NCBI GenBank assembly: GCA_026989655.1
Contig: JALSIX010000038.1
Span: 1-64,000 of the forward strand
Length of the DNA stretch: 64,000 nt
Direction of reading: 5' to 3'
Origin: Caldilineaceae bacterium
GTDB taxonomy: Bacteria > Chloroflexota > Anaerolineae > Caldilineales > Caldilineaceae
In this document: positions 19,538-29,115 of the stretch, piece by piece
How positions within the stretch are numbered: the first letter of the stretch is position 1
Layout: each line of letters starts with the position of its first letter
Position numbers and translations under genes: made by a program
The notes under the pieces: model-generated
Database searches by the model: none
What the model was told of the DNA's origin: nothing
Seen by the model: the letters and a program-made list of their open reading frames with translations, nothing else

Positions 19538-21163
19538 ATGAACGCACCACATCGGCTGTTGGCCCTGGCCCTGTGGGCGGCCCTGGCCCTGTGGGTGGTG
19601 GGCTGTGCCGCGCCCGCGGCGCCCGGAGCCCCGGCGGCCCAGCCCCCATCGGCCCCGGAGGCGGCTGGGCCGGAGGAGGCGGCGGCTCCCGCGCAGCCGC
19701 CGACCGGGCCCACTGGGGAGCTGCGGGTAGCCCTGTCCACCATGCCCAACTCCATCTACATGCCTCGGGCCGCGGAGCGCAACGCGGCCAATGCAGCCAG
19801 CCAGCTCTACGATTCCCTGGTCTGGGTGGACGACGAGGGGAACCTGGTCCCGGCCCTGGCCACCGAATGGGAGGTCTCCGAAGATGGCACCGAGTACATC
19901 TTCCGGCTCCGCCAGGGGGTGACCTTCCACAACGGCGAGCCTTTCAACGCGGATGCGGTGGTCTTCTCCTGGGAGATGGGCAAGGATCCGGAGAACGAGT
20001 ATGCCTACATCTGGGAGATGGCGGACAGCGTGGAGAAGATCGACGACTACACGGTGCGGATCACCACACCGGAGCCCAACGCGCTCTTCCTGCGCTTCAT
20101 GGCCTATAACTGGATGATGGTGCCTCCCCAGTACTTCCAGGAGGTGGGGGTGGAGGGCTTCGAGCAGCATCCCATCGGCACCGGCCCCTTCAAGTTCGTG
20201 GAGTGGAAGCGGGGCGATCGGATCGTCTACGAGGCCAATGAGGACTACTGGCGGGAGGAGATGCCCAAGGTCAAGACCCTGATCTTCCGCCCCATTCCCG
20301 AGTCCTCCACCCGGGTGGCCGCGGCCCGTACCGGCGAGGTCCACATTGCCCAGCGCCTGAGCGCGGAGGAGGCCCAGACCCTGGAGGACGCGGCCAACGT
20401 GCGCATCCTCTCCTATCCGGTGGATCGGGTCTACTACATCGCGTTCAACAACCTGACCACCGGCAAGGGCATGCCCACCGAGGATGTCCGGGTGCGCCTG
20501 GCCATGAACTACGCGGTGGACCGCCAGGCCATCGTGGATGCCCTCTTCGACGGCAAGGCTCGTCTGTCCACCGGCTTCATCACCCCGGCCAACCTGGGCT
20601 TCGACGAGAGCCTGGAACCCTATCCCTATGACCCGGACCGGGCCCGGGAGCTGCTGGCCGAGGCCGGCTACCCGGACGGCTTCTCGATCGGCATGGCCTG
20701 CCCCACCGGCGCGTACACCAACTTCGAGCAGGTGTGCGAGGCCGTGGCCGGCTACCTGGGGGACGTGGGCATCCAGGTGGACCTGGAGTTCATGGAGTCC
20801 GGCCAGTACTGGGACCTGGAGGCCAACAAGGAGCTGCCGCCCCTGTTCGGCGATAGCTGGTCCTCGGCCCTGGGCGAGGCCTACAACCGCCTCCTGGGCG
20901 CGCTGGGCGGCTGGGATGCCACCTATTCCTCCTGGTACGACGAGAAGATCGGGGAGTACCTGGACCAGATCATCGTCACCATCGACGACGAGGCCCGGGC
21001 CCAGCTCTACCGGGAGCTCCAGCGCTACATGTACGAGAACCCGCCCTTCATCTACCTCTACGAACCCTGGGCCTTCGAGGCGGTCAACGTGGCCGTCCAC
21101 GACTATCGGCCTCGGGCCGCGGAACAGTACTTCCTCATGTACACCTGGATCGAGGAACCGTAG
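19538..21163 (+). CDS. ABC transporter substrate-binding lipoprotein, peptide/nickel (family 5)
   Basis: The 541-residue lipoprotein (Cys23, VVGCAAP) has an Ala/Pro-rich linker up to about residue 65. It is a family 5 extracellular solute-binding protein: NAASQLYDSLVWVDDEGNLVPALATEWEVS, then FRLRQGVTFHNGEPFNADAVVFSWE and PIGTGPFKFVEWKRGDRIVYEANEDYW. The family captures oligopeptides, nickel chelates or sugars outside the membrane. ATG at 19538 has a near-perfect AGGAGGTGA upstream; the frame is open back to 19388 but that part lacks a signal peptide. It is followed by two matching permeases. Confidence 0.92.
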   Translation: MNAPHRLLALALWAALALWVVGCAAPAAPGAPAAQPPSAPEAAGPEEAAAPAQPPTGPTGELRVALSTMPNSIYMPRAAERNAANAASQLYDSLVWVDDEGNLVPALATEWEVSEDGTEYIFRLRQGVTFHNGEPFNADAVVFSWEMGKDPENEYAYIWEMADSVEKIDDYTVRITTPEPNALFLRFMAYNWMMVPPQYFQEVGVEGFEQHPIGTGPFKFVEWKRGDRIVYEANEDYWREEMPKVKTLIFRPIPESSTRVAAARTGEVHIAQRLSAEEAQTLEDAANVRILSYPVDRVYYIAFNNLTTGKGMPTEDVRVRLAMNYAVDRQAIVDALFDGKARLSTGFITPANLGFDESLEPYPYDPDRARELLAEAGYPDGFSIGMACPTGAYTNFEQVCEAVAGYLGDVGIQVDLEFMESGQYWDLEANKELPPLFGDSWSSALGEAYNRLLGALGGWDATYSSWYDEKIGEYLDQIIVTIDDEARAQLYRELQRYMYENPPFIYLYEPWAFEAVNVAVHDYRPRAAEQYFLMYTWIEEP

Positions 21164-21243
21164 CGCTTGCCACATCTCCGGGCGCTGGGTGGGGGCGAGC
21201 ATCCCTCCACCTGGCGCCCTCCATTCCCCTCCCGAGCGAGGCC

Positions 21244-22164
21244 ATGTTCGGCTATCTTCTCACCCGGATGGCCCAATCGATCCTTCTCCTGTTCGGCGTG
21301 GTGGTCATCGTCTTCTTCATCATCCGGCTGACCGGCGATCCGGCCTCTCTGATGGTGCCCCGAGACGCCTCCCCGGAACAGGTGGAGGCCTTCCGAAAGG
21401 CCATGGGCTTCGACCGCCCGGTCTACGTCCAGTTCATGGACTTCGCGACGGGCGTCCTCGTCCTGGACCTGGGCACCTCCCTCAAGCTCAACCGCCCCAA
21501 TCGGGCCGTGATCCTGGAGCGGCTGCCGGCCACGGTCCAGTTGGCCGTGGCGGCCATGGCGGTGGCCACGGCCATCGCGATCCCCCTGGGCACCCTGAGC
21601 GGCACCTATCCCGGCTCCTGGGTGGACGGCCTGGGCCGGGCGTTGGGCCTCCTGGGGCAGGTGACGCCCAGCTTCTGGCTGGCCATGATCCTGATCCTGG
21701 TCTTCGCGGTGCAGTTGGGCTGGTTCCCCAGCTTTGGCCGGGATCGCTGGATCTCCGTGGTGTTGCCCGCGGTGGCCCTGGGGCTGGGGGTCATGAGCCA
21801 GCTCTACCGCCTGACCCGGGCCCAGGTCCTGGAGATCCGGACCAACGACTTCGTGCGCACGGCCCGCTCCAAGGGGCTGTCCGAGGTCCTCATCATGGCC
21901 CGGCACATCCTGCCCAACACGGCCATCGCCCTGATCAGCGTCATGGGGGTCCAGTTCACCTATCTCCTGGGGGGCTCCATCTACATCGAGACCATCTTCG
22001 CCTGGCCGGGCCTGGGCAGCCTTCTGGACGAGGCCATCAAGGGCCGGGATTTCCCCCTGGTCCAGGCCATCACCGTCTTCTTCGCCAGCTTCGCGATCCT
22101 CATCCATCTGGTCACGGATCTGCTCTACGGGCTCCTGGACCCCCGCATCCGACGTGGAGCGTAG
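21244..22164 (+). CDS. ABC transporter permease, DppB/OppB type
   Basis: This 306-residue inner-membrane protein has about six hydrophobic segments. The N terminus YLLTRMAQSILLLFGVVVIVFFIIRLTGDPA and the EAA coupling-loop region (TNDFVRTARSKGLSEVLIMARHILPN) match DppB-type permeases. It forms the channel with the next gene. It starts 80 bases after the binding protein, with GCGAGG ahead of the ATG. The nearest ATP-binding subunit in the window is PotA, more than 12 kb away and of another family. Confidence 0.93.
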   Translation: MFGYLLTRMAQSILLLFGVVVIVFFIIRLTGDPASLMVPRDASPEQVEAFRKAMGFDRPVYVQFMDFATGVLVLDLGTSLKLNRPNRAVILERLPATVQLAVAAMAVATAIAIPLGTLSGTYPGSWVDGLGRALGLLGQVTPSFWLAMILILVFAVQLGWFPSFGRDRWISVVLPAVALGLGVMSQLYRLTRAQVLEIRTNDFVRTARSKGLSEVLIMARHILPNTAIALISVMGVQFTYLLGGSIYIETIFAWPGLGSLLDEAIKGRDFPLVQAITVFFASFAILIHLVTDLLYGLLDPRIRRGA

Positions 22165-22170
22165 TTCGCC

Positions 22171-23100
22171 ATGGAAGCGACGACCCATCCTCGGGCGGCC
22201 GGCCCCATGGAGGCCTTCCACCGGGATCCCACCTTCTGGGAGCGGCTGGGCGCGGTGTGGCGGATGTTGCGCCGGGATCGGGCCGGCCTGTTGGGGCTCC
22301 TCCTGGTCCTCCTGGTGGTCTTCACCGCGGTCTTCGCGGAGCCGATCGCGCCCCACGATCCCCTGGACCAGAACCTCCGGGCCGCGAAGATGCCTCCAGC
22401 CTGGCAGGAAGGGGGCTCGTGGGAATATCCCCTGGGCACGGACAACCTGGGCCGGGACATGTTCAGCCGCATCGTCTTCGGCAGCCGGGTCTCGGTGACG
22501 GTGGGGGTCTTCGGCGTGGCCATCGCGCTCACCCTGGGGATGGTGGCCGGGCTGTTGGCCGGCTACGTGGGCGGCTGGCTGGACACCCTCCTCACCGGGA
22601 CCATCAACCTGCTCCTGGCCATCCCCTACGTGATCCTGGTGGTGGTCGCGGCCGCGGTGCTGGGCCGGAGCCTGATCAATGTGATCCTCCTCTTCGGCGT
22701 CACCAGCTCGCCCCTCTTCGCCCGGGTCACCCGGGGCGAGGTCCTGCGCATCCGACAGGCCGAGTACATCCAGGCCGCCCAGTGCATCGGGGTGCCCACC
22801 GGCCGGGTCCTGCTGCGGCACATCGTCCCCAATCTCATCGGGCCCCTCCTCACCCTGGCCACCTTCGAGATGTCGGCCATGATCTTCTACGAGGCCGGCC
22901 TCAGCTTCCTCGGCCTGAGCGTTCCCCCCAGCGTGCCCAGTTGGGGCAACATGCTGACCCAGGGCCGCAAGTACCTGAACATCTATCCCTGGATCGCGGT
23001 CTACCCGGGCCTGGCCATCGCGGTCACCGCGCTGGGCATGAACCTGTTGGGCGACTGGCTGCGGGATGTGTTGGACCCCCGCACCCGGCGGGACCGATGA
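22171..23100 (+). CDS. ABC transporter permease, DppC/OppC type
   Basis: The 309-residue second permease has PLGTDNLGRDMFSRIVFGSR after the first membrane segment and an EAA loop (RQAEYIQAAQCIGVPTGRVLLRHIVPN), both classic for DppC. The tail ALGMNLLGDWLRDVLDPR is also diagnostic. It begins 6 bases after the DppB-type gene. No DppD/DppF ATPase genes follow, so the transporter must borrow an ATPase encoded elsewhere. Confidence 0.94.
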   Translation: MEATTHPRAAGPMEAFHRDPTFWERLGAVWRMLRRDRAGLLGLLLVLLVVFTAVFAEPIAPHDPLDQNLRAAKMPPAWQEGGSWEYPLGTDNLGRDMFSRIVFGSRVSVTVGVFGVAIALTLGMVAGLLAGYVGGWLDTLLTGTINLLLAIPYVILVVVAAAVLGRSLINVILLFGVTSSPLFARVTRGEVLRIRQAEYIQAAQCIGVPTGRVLLRHIVPNLIGPLLTLATFEMSAMIFYEAGLSFLGLSVPPSVPSWGNMLTQGRKYLNIYPWIAVYPGLAIAVTALGMNLLGDWLRDVLDPRTRRDR

Positions 23101-23145
23101 GGCCAGGGAGATTCCATCCCCAGCCGCACGGACCGGAGATCCCCC

Positions 23146-23925
23146 ATGGCCTACCCCTCCCCCTATGCGGAACTCATCCAGTTCGCCGTGCGGCTGGCCG
23201 AGCTCAGCGCCGCGGTGATCCGCCGCCACTTCCGCAGCGGCTTCGCCGTCCACCACAAGGCGGACGATTCCCTGGTGACCCCGGCCGATCAGGAGGCCGA
23301 GGAGGTCATGCGGGAGCTCATCGAACGACACTACCCCACCCACGGCATCCTGGGCGAGGAATACGGCCTGACCCGGCCCGAGGCCCGGGAACGTTGGGTG
23401 TTGGACCCCATCGACGGCACCAGCAGTTTCGTGGCCGGGAGCTATCTCTTCGGCACCCTCATCGCGTTCTGCCAGGACGAGCGGCCCTGCTTCGGGCTGC
23501 TGCACCAGCCCCTGACCGACGATCTCCTGGTGGGCGACGGCCGACACGCCTGGCTCAACGGGGAACGGGTCCGTGTCCGGAGCTGCCCCTCCATCCGGGA
23601 CGCGGTGCTTCTCACCAGCGAGCACCTCGACGTGCCTCGATACCAGGATGGACCGGCCTTCGAGGCCCTGATCCGGCAGGTCCGCCACTACTACGGGTGG
23701 GGCAACTGTCATGGCTACTACCTGGTGGCCATCGGCGGTGCGGACATCATGCTGGATCCCCGGATGGCCCCTTGGGACCTCATGGCCCTGGTGCCCATCG
23801 TCCAGGGGGCGGGCGGCACGGTGACCGACTGGCAGGGCAACGATCCGGTGTCCGGCACCAGCCTGGTGGCCACCGGAGGGACCATCCACGACGCGGTGAT
23901 CCGGGCCTTGAACCCGATCCGCTGA
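23146..23925 (+). CDS. Inositol monophosphatase-family phosphatase (HisN-like)
   Basis: This 259-residue enzyme belongs to the magnesium-dependent, lithium-sensitive phosphatase family. Metal-binding motifs are visible: GILGEEYG near 67, WVLDPIDGTSSFVAG near 85, and PWDLMALVPIVQGAGGTVTDW near 205. The DGTSSF variant and overall length are like histidinol-phosphate phosphatases (HisN) and related sugar-phosphate phosphatases. With no his genes nearby, a sugar-phosphate substrate fits the next gene equally well. Lies 45 bases after the permease gene, probably in the same transcript. Confidence 0.85.
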   Translation: MAYPSPYAELIQFAVRLAELSAAVIRRHFRSGFAVHHKADDSLVTPADQEAEEVMRELIERHYPTHGILGEEYGLTRPEARERWVLDPIDGTSSFVAGSYLFGTLIAFCQDERPCFGLLHQPLTDDLLVGDGRHAWLNGERVRVRSCPSIRDAVLLTSEHLDVPRYQDGPAFEALIRQVRHYYGWGNCHGYYLVAIGGADIMLDPRMAPWDLMALVPIVQGAGGTVTDWQGNDPVSGTSLVATGGTIHDAVIRALNPIR

Positions 23926-23940
23926 GGCTGGAGGGGGCCT

Positions 23941-24843
23941 GTGTCCCATTCCCTGGCCATCACCACCGACTATGTGGCCGATACCGGCGATCCGGAGCCG
24001 TACCTCCGCCGGGCCGCGGAGGCGGGCTTCACCCACATCCACTGGTGTCACCACTGGAACACCGACTTCGTCTACCATCCCTCGGAGGTGGCCCAGATCC
24101 GGGCCTGGTTGGAGACCTATGGCCTGCGGCTCCTGGATGTCCACGGTTCCGCGGGGGTGGAGAAGGACTGGACCGCGGCGGAGGCCTACCGCCGTCAGGC
24201 CGGGGTGGAGCTGGTGAAGAACCGGGTGGACCTGGCGGCGGACCTGGGGGCCGACGTGGTGATCATGCACCTCTTTCCGCCGTCCGCGCCGGAAGAGCGG
24301 AGCACCTTCTGGGAACAGGCCCGTCGTACCCTGGACGAACTGGAGCCCTACTGCCGGACCCGGGGGGTCCGCCTGGCCCTGGAGAACCTCTTCCGTCTCC
24401 GGCAGCCGGTCCACCGGGAGCCCCGCCCCGAGGACTTCGAGCACAACTTCGATGCGTTGGTGCAGGTCCTGGACCTCTATCCTCCCGACTACCTGGGGTA
24501 CTGCCACGACAGCGGCCATGCTACCCTGACCCCCGGCGGGATGGAGCGGGCCTGGCCCTTGGCGGACCGGCTCCTCGCGGTCCATCTGCACGACAACGAC
24601 GGCACCTGGGACCAACACCGGCTGCCCTACGACGGCATCACCGACTGGGAGTGGACCGCGAGCTTCATTGCTCGTTCCTCCTACACCAAACCCCTGAGCC
24701 TGGAGGTCTCCATCCATCTGTCCGGGCTGGTCTACGAGGCGGAGTTCCTGGAGAGGGCCCATGCCAGGGGGCGGCGTCTGCACGCGGCCGTGGCGCGGCT
24801 GCGGGAGCGCGGCCCAGGGCCCGGGGAGGCGGCCGGGTCCTAG
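23941..24843 (+). CDS. Sugar phosphate isomerase/epimerase-like TIM barrel
   Basis: The 300-residue product matches the AP endonuclease 2/xylose isomerase-like TIM-barrel family (sugar phosphate isomerases/epimerases such as IolE). Metal-ligand regions seen are LALENLFR (Glu), YLGYCHDSGHATL (Asp/His), LLAVHLHDNDGTWDQHRLPYD and LSLEVSI. GTG at 23941 is preceded by GGAGGGGG, 15 bases after the phosphatase. The pairing with a phosphatase and an ABC importer suggests sugar or cyclitol catabolism. That is an inference. Confidence 0.82.
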   Translation: MSHSLAITTDYVADTGDPEPYLRRAAEAGFTHIHWCHHWNTDFVYHPSEVAQIRAWLETYGLRLLDVHGSAGVEKDWTAAEAYRRQAGVELVKNRVDLAADLGADVVIMHLFPPSAPEERSTFWEQARRTLDELEPYCRTRGVRLALENLFRLRQPVHREPRPEDFEHNFDALVQVLDLYPPDYLGYCHDSGHATLTPGGMERAWPLADRLLAVHLHDNDGTWDQHRLPYDGITDWEWTASFIARSSYTKPLSLEVSIHLSGLVYEAEFLERAHARGRRLHAAVARLRERGPGPGEAAGS

Positions 24844-24923
24844 CTCCCTCGTCCCCCCGGATCCTGGCCAGGGCCCCTGCCCGCGCGGCGATCCCCATGC
24901 ATTGCCCCAAGGAGGTGGCAGAG

Positions 24924-25262
24924 ATGGCCAAAGTTCGACGGGTCTACTCCACCGATCCCGATCCAGAGAAGCCGGCCGAGACCGCGGCCACACCCCACGA
25001 TCCCGCAGGTCCCTGGGCGGTCCAGGGGGATCGGCCGGTCCTGGTTCGGGTGGAGCGGAAAGGACGAGGGGGCAAGACCGTGACCGTGATCCGGGGAGTG
25101 CAGAGCCCGGCGGCCGGTCGGAGGGCCTTGCTCAAACATCTGAAGAGCCGGCTGGGAACCGGCGGCACGGTGAAGGGGGACCAGATCGAGATCCAGGGCG
25201 ACCAGCGAGATCGGATCCTGCTGCTGTTGGAGGAGCTGGGCTTTCGGGCCCGGCAGGGATGA
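24924..25262 (+). CDS. SUI1/eIF1-family translation factor (YciH-like)
   Basis: This small basic protein of 112 residues has a C-terminal SUI1 domain (about 38-112) with VRVERKGRGGKTVTVIRGV and LLKHLKSRLGTGGTVKGDQIEIQGDQRD, the signature of eIF1 and bacterial YciH. Bacterial members are thought to influence initiation fidelity or stress translation; the function is not settled. AAGGAGG sits 8 bases before the ATG, an unusually strong ribosome binding site for this window. The first 37 residues are an unconserved acidic/proline tail. Confidence 0.92.
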   Translation: MAKVRRVYSTDPDPEKPAETAATPHDPAGPWAVQGDRPVLVRVERKGRGGKTVTVIRGVQSPAAGRRALLKHLKSRLGTGGTVKGDQIEIQGDQRDRILLLLEELGFRARQG

Positions 25263-25286
25263 GCGGGCCGATGGCGGAGACGGTCC

Positions 25287-26558
25287 TCAGCGCCTCGCGT
25301 TCCGCTGACTGCGGCCCACGCTGCTGCCGCTGCGGATGCTCTTCCGCCGGCCGAAATCGGCCTCGGTGGCCCCGGGGTGGACGATGACGTTCCGCCCCAG
25401 CACCATTCGGTCGGGGATGCGGCTGCCCTTGCCGATGAGGGTCAGGCCTGTGTTGAGCCGTTCCGGCAGCTCCTTGTTGGGGGTGTTCCGTTCTCCATGG
25501 CCCACCCGGGCCCCCACTCCGATGACCGCCTCCTTGTCCACGATGCAGCGCTCCACCTCCGCGTCGGCCCGGATGACCGTGTCGTTCAGGATCACGCTGT
25601 CCCGCACCCGGGCTCCGGGTTCCACCACCACCCCGGGGGCGATGACGCTGCGTTCCACCACGCCGAAGATCTGACACCCATTGGAGAGGATGGTCCCGTC
25701 CACGTCCGCCTGGGGGCCCAACTTCACCGGGGCCTTCTCGTAGGAGCGGGTGTGGACCACCCATTCGGGGTCGTACAGGTCCAGGGCCGGCTCCTCGGCC
25801 AACAGCCCCATGTTGGCCTCCCAGTAGGCCTGGACCGTGCCCACGTCGGCCCAATACCCGGGGTAGAAGTAGGCGAAGACCCGTCGGTGTTGGCGCACCA
25901 TCTCGGGCAGCAGGTGGTGGCCGAAGTCCACGTGGTCGCCCTGGAGCAGCGCGTCCACCAGGACGGCCCTGTCGAAGACGTAGACGCCCATGTTGGCCAC
26001 ATTGCCGGGCGCGCGGCGGGGTTTCTCCTGGAAATCTCGAATGCGTCCGTCCCCGTCCACCCGGACGATGCCGAAGCGGTAGGTCTCGTGGCGGCTGACC
26101 CGTCGCACGGCCACGGTGACCTCCGCGCGGCTCTGGATGTGGAACTCCAGCATGGGCCGGTAGTCCATGAGATAGATGTGGCGGCCGGAGAGGATGAGGA
26201 CCCGTTCCTCGGGCTGTTGGAGCACGTAGTCCAGGTTGCGGCGTACCGCGTCCGCGGATCCGCGCTGCCAGCCGCCGAAGGGGCCCCCCTGGTAGGGCTG
26301 GAGCAGGCGCACGCCGCCCTTGGCCCGGTCCAGGTCCCAGGGTTTGCCGATGCCGATGTGGTCGTTCAGGCTTCGAGGGCGATACTGGGTCAGGATGGCC
26401 ACGTTGTGGATCCCGCTGTTGACGCAGTTGCTCAGGGAGAAGTCCACCAGGCGGAACTTGCCGCCGAAGGGCACCGCGGGCTCGGCCCGGATCTCCGTGA
26501 GGACGCTCAGGTCGGGGCTCTCACCGCCGGCCATGATCATGGCAAAGGCCTGGGACAT
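25287..26558 (-). CDS. Degenerate ADP-glucose pyrophosphorylase paralogue (GlgD-like role)
   Basis: The 423-residue product is clearly homologous to Glg[47 protein letters not shown], and a C-terminal left-handed beta-helix with hexapeptide repeats. Two catalytic elements are broken. The nucleotide-binding loop GGxGTRL is GGESPDL at residues 11-17, and the catalytic Asp of [10 protein letters not shown] is Arg126 ([10 protein letters not shown]). The FQEKP lysine motif remains. It probably forms a regulatory or structural subunit with the intact GlgC upstream, as GlgD does in Firmicutes or large subunits do in plants. It starts 11 bases after the glgC stop, with GAGGAGG. There is no sign of frame damage, so I treat it as a functional gene. 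Confidence 0.85.
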   Translation of the reverse strand: MSQAFAMIMAGGESPDLSVLTEIRAEPAVPFGGKFRLVDFSLSNCVNSGIHNVAILTQYRPRSLNDHIGIGKPWDLDRAKGGVRLLQPYQGGPFGGWQRGSADAVRRNLDYVLQQPEERVLILSGRHIYLMDYRPMLEFHIQSRAEVTVAVRRVSRHETYRFGIVRVDGDGRIRDFQEKPRRAPGNVANMGVYVFDRAVLVDALLQGDHVDFGHHLLPEMVRQHRRVFAYFYPGYWADVGTVQAYWEANMGLLAEEPALDLYDPEWVVHTRSYEKAPVKLGPQADVDGTILSNGCQIFGVVERSVIAPGVVVEPGARVRDSVILNDTVIRADAEVERCIVDKEAVIGVGARVGHGERNTPNKELPERLNTGLTLIGKGSRIPDRMVLGRNVIVHPGATEADFGRRKSIRSGSSVGRSQRNARR

Positions 26559-26569
26559 GGGCCGCCTCC

Positions 26570-27823
26570 TCAGATGGTCTGGCCGTCGGGGACCACTCGG
26601 TCTTCGGGGAAGGCCTCCTCCCGGCGGCCGCTGTTGATGAGCACGTTGCAGCCGATGCGGCTGCCCTCGGGGATCTCCGCGCCCTTGCCCACCACGGTGA
26701 TGCCGGTGTTCAGGCGGTCGGGCATCTGTTGGTTGGGGATGTCGGGGTCGCCCTGGCCGATGAGGGTGCCCGCGCCCACGGTGACCTCCTTGTCGATGAC
26801 CGCCCGCTGCACCAGGGCGCCGGGCCCGATCCAGGTGTCGTTCATGATGACGCTGTCCCGGACCACCGCGCCGGGGCTGACGTAGACGCCGGGGCTGAGG
26901 ACGCTGTTCTCCACATGGCCCCGGACGATGCTGCCGTTGGAGACCAGGCTGCGGAGCACCCGGGCCTGGGGCGTCACCTTGACCGCGGGCCGTTCCTGGG
27001 ACTTCGTGTAGATAGGCCAGTTCTCGTCGTACAGGTCCAGCGCGGGCTCGGGCTGGACCAGCTCCAGGTTCGTGGCCCAGTAGGCGTGGACCGTGCCCAC
27101 GTCCACCCAGTAGCCCTGGAAGCGGTAGGCGAAGACCCGGTCGCCGGCGGCCAGCATGGCCGGCACCACGTGTTGTCCGAAGTCCACCCGAGGCGAGTCT
27201 GCCGTGCCCTCGCCCAGCCGGTGCTCCAGGGCAGGGCGGTCGAAGACGTAGATGCCCATGGAGGCCAGGTTGCTCCTGGGCTCCTTGGGCTTCTCCTGGA
27301 AGCGGACGATGCGTCCCTCTCCGTCCACCTCCATGATGCCGAAGCGGTGGGCTTCCTCCAGGGGCACGGGCATCACCCCGATGGTCAGGGCCGCGCCCTT
27401 CTCCCGGTGGTACCGGAGCATGGGCCGGTAGTCCATCTTGTAGATGTGGTCGCCCGAGAGGACCAGCACCGTATCGGCCCGTTGTTCCCGGATGTAGTCC
27501 AGGTTCTGGTAGATCGCGTCCGCGGTGCCCGCGTACCAGACCTGGCCGCCTCGCCCCTGGTAGGGCTGGAGGATCCGGACCCCACCCTTGGCCCGGTCCA
27601 GGTCCCAGGGTTTGCCGATGCCGATGTGCTCGTTCAGGCTGTGGGGGCGGTATTGGGTGAGGACGCCCACGGTGTAGATCCCGCTGTTGACGCAGTTGCT
27701 CAGGGTGAAGTCGATGATGCGGAACTTGCCCGCGAAGGGCACTGCAGGCTTGGCCCGGGTCTCGGAGAGGACGGTGAGGCGGGTTCCCTGGCCGCCAGCC
27801 AGGATCATGGCCACGACGTTCAT
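26570..27823 (-). CDS. glgC: Glucose-1-phosphate adenylyltransferase
   Basis: It makes ADP-glucose from ATP and glucose-1-phosphate, the committed step of bacterial glycogen synthesis. The 417-residue product has the intact loop GGQGTRL (10-16), [10 protein letters not shown] with catalytic D125, [21 protein letters not shown] and RFQEKPKEP, then a beta-helix C terminus. ATG at 27823 has GGAGA upstream; the frame opens further to 27895 but that stretch is unconserved. First gene of a pair with the degenerate paralogue. No glgA or glgB is in the window. Confidence 0.94.
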   Translation of the reverse strand: MNVVAMILAGGQGTRLTVLSETRAKPAVPFAGKFRIIDFTLSNCVNSGIYTVGVLTQYRPHSLNEHIGIGKPWDLDRAKGGVRILQPYQGRGGQVWYAGTADAIYQNLDYIREQRADTVLVLSGDHIYKMDYRPMLRYHREKGAALTIGVMPVPLEEAHRFGIMEVDGEGRIVRFQEKPKEPRSNLASMGIYVFDRPALEHRLGEGTADSPRVDFGQHVVPAMLAAGDRVFAYRFQGYWVDVGTVHAYWATNLELVQPEPALDLYDENWPIYTKSQERPAVKVTPQARVLRSLVSNGSIVRGHVENSVLSPGVYVSPGAVVRDSVIMNDTWIGPGALVQRAVIDKEVTVGAGTLIGQGDPDIPNQQMPDRLNTGITVVGKGAEIPEGSRIGCNVLINSGRREEAFPEDRVVPDGQTI

Positions 27824-28011
27824 GGTGCAGCGGTTCTCCGGACGGTGTCTCCCTGGAGGAGGGCGGGCATCTTCCTTCATCCGCGGTCCGGCCACGTCTC
27901 CTGGGCCGCGAGGAGGCTCGAGGGAGTGGACCGAGACGCCGGAGCGCCGGGCCTGTGGGCCCAGGCGGTGGGGTGGACGGGATGCTGGCCGCAGGGTGCT
28001 GTGCCAGGTGT

Positions 28012-28040
28012 ATGGTACCGGATCCCAGGGGGAAATTCAA
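28012..28040 (-). promoter_or_regulatory. Predicted promoter of the glgC pair
   Basis: On the minus strand TTGAAT, 17 bases, TACCAT. Transcription would start near 28005, leaving a leader of about 180 bases. It lies just beyond the 3' end of the DUF389 gene (stop at 28090), so the glg pair is probably an independent unit. Confidence 0.45.
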
Positions 28041-28089
28041 GGATCCGTGGGACATCCACGTTGGCCCCAGGGGAGGCGGTGGCGACAGG

Positions 28090-29112
28090 TCACCGCTGCG
28101 CCAGGTAGAGGAAGGCGAGGAGCAGCGCGAGCAGGACGGCCCACAGGGCCGTGGCCCGACGGGTGGCCCGGCGGGCTCGCCGCTCCTCCCACCAGGTCCG
28201 GGGACGGACCCCCTGGGCCAGAAAGGTGAGGACGCTGGCCAGGTTGACGCCGATGACGTTGATCCCGACCAGCAGGAGGGCGCCCAGGGCCTGGGCCAGG
28301 TGGCCGCTGCCCAGGAGCATCCCCGCGGTGACCATGGGGGGCATGAGGGCCACGGCCACCATGACGCCGATGACCGCCTCGGCCAGGCCCCGGGTGAAGG
28401 CCAGCGCGCCTGCAGTGCCTGCGGCCAGGGCCAGGATCAGATCGCTGAGCTGGGGCTGGGTGCGGGCCACGAGGGCCGGGGAGGTGGGGTCCACGGCCAC
28501 CACCAGGCCCATGGCCCCGGAGACGGCCAGGGCCAGGAGCGCGCCCACCGCGTTGGTCCGCACCGCCCGTCGGAGCAGGTCGGTGTCGCCCAGGGTGGTG
28601 GCCAGGGCCATGGCCACGTTGGGGCCCAGGAGGGGCGCGATGACCATGGAGCCGATGACCACCGCGATGTCGTTCCGCAGCAGCCCCACCCCGGCCACCA
28701 GGGCCGAGAGGGCCGTGAGCACCACGAAGACCCGGGTGATGCCCACCGCGCCCACCACCGCGGTGTAGAGCTCCTCCCGGCTGATCCGGCCGCTCCGCTC
28801 CGCGGGCGAGGGCTCGGCCTCCGGGCCGGGCCGGGGCGCGGCCCCCTCTGGTTCCTCCTCCGGCTCCAGGCGGGGGACGGTGGCCTCCGCGGCCAGGACC
28901 ACGATGCGGAAGACGTCGGAGCCGCTGAAGGCCTGGGTCAGGCGATCCATGACGGCCTCGCTCTCCTCCGCCGGCACCAGGAGGTGGATCGCGATCCGAT
29001 CCTCCTGAGCTTGGTCCTTCCACAGGCCCAGGAGGGGCTGGTCCCCCAGGATCTCGGCCAGCCGGTCCTGGCCGTTGGCCGGGATGAAGGCCTGGAGATA
29101 GCGCGGGGCCAC
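28090..29112 (-). CDS. DUF389 membrane protein
   Basis: The 340-residue protein has a soluble N-terminal domain (1-80), an acidic Pro/Glu linker (about 83-110) and a hydrophobic block of roughly six membrane segments, including [30 protein letters not shown] and [20 protein letters not shown]. This is the DUF389 (TIGR00341/TIGR00271) pattern; the function is unknown. GTG at 29112 is 3 bases after the stop of the aldehyde dehydrogenase gene, with GAGGCTGA overlapping that stop, so the two are almost certainly translated from one mRNA. Confidence 0.88.
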   Translation of the reverse strand: MAPRYLQAFIPANGQDRLAEILGDQPLLGLWKDQAQEDRIAIHLLVPAEESEAVMDRLTQAFSGSDVFRIVVLAAEATVPRLEPEEEPEGAAPRPGPEAEPSPAERSGRISREELYTAVVGAVGITRVFVVLTALSALVAGVGLLRNDIAVVIGSMVIAPLLGPNVAMALATTLGDTDLLRRAVRTNAVGALLALAVSGAMGLVVAVDPTSPALVARTQPQLSDLILALAAGTAGALAFTRGLAEAVIGVMVAVALMPPMVTAGMLLGSGHLAQALGALLLVGINVIGVNLASVLTFLAQGVRPRTWWEERRARRATRRATALWAVLLALLLAFLYLAQR

Positions 29113-29115
29113 GGC

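Noticed and set aside
21103-24993. Open frame of 1296 residues on the minus strand
   Set aside because: Antisense to five well-supported genes; composition rich in Gly, His, Asp and Gln from reversed codons; no domain recognisable.
20538-25262. Open frame of 1574 residues on the plus strand
   Set aside because: It runs out of frame through the ABC, phosphatase and isomerase genes and is only in frame with the short SUI1 gene at its end; very Pro/Gly/Arg-rich composition typical of GC-rich shadow frames.
25287-26558. Second GlgC homologue as a pseudogene
   Set aside because: Frame and length are intact, the beta-helix domain and hexapeptide repeats are kept, and it has a strong ribosome binding site; only catalytic positions are changed, which fits a regulatory subunit.
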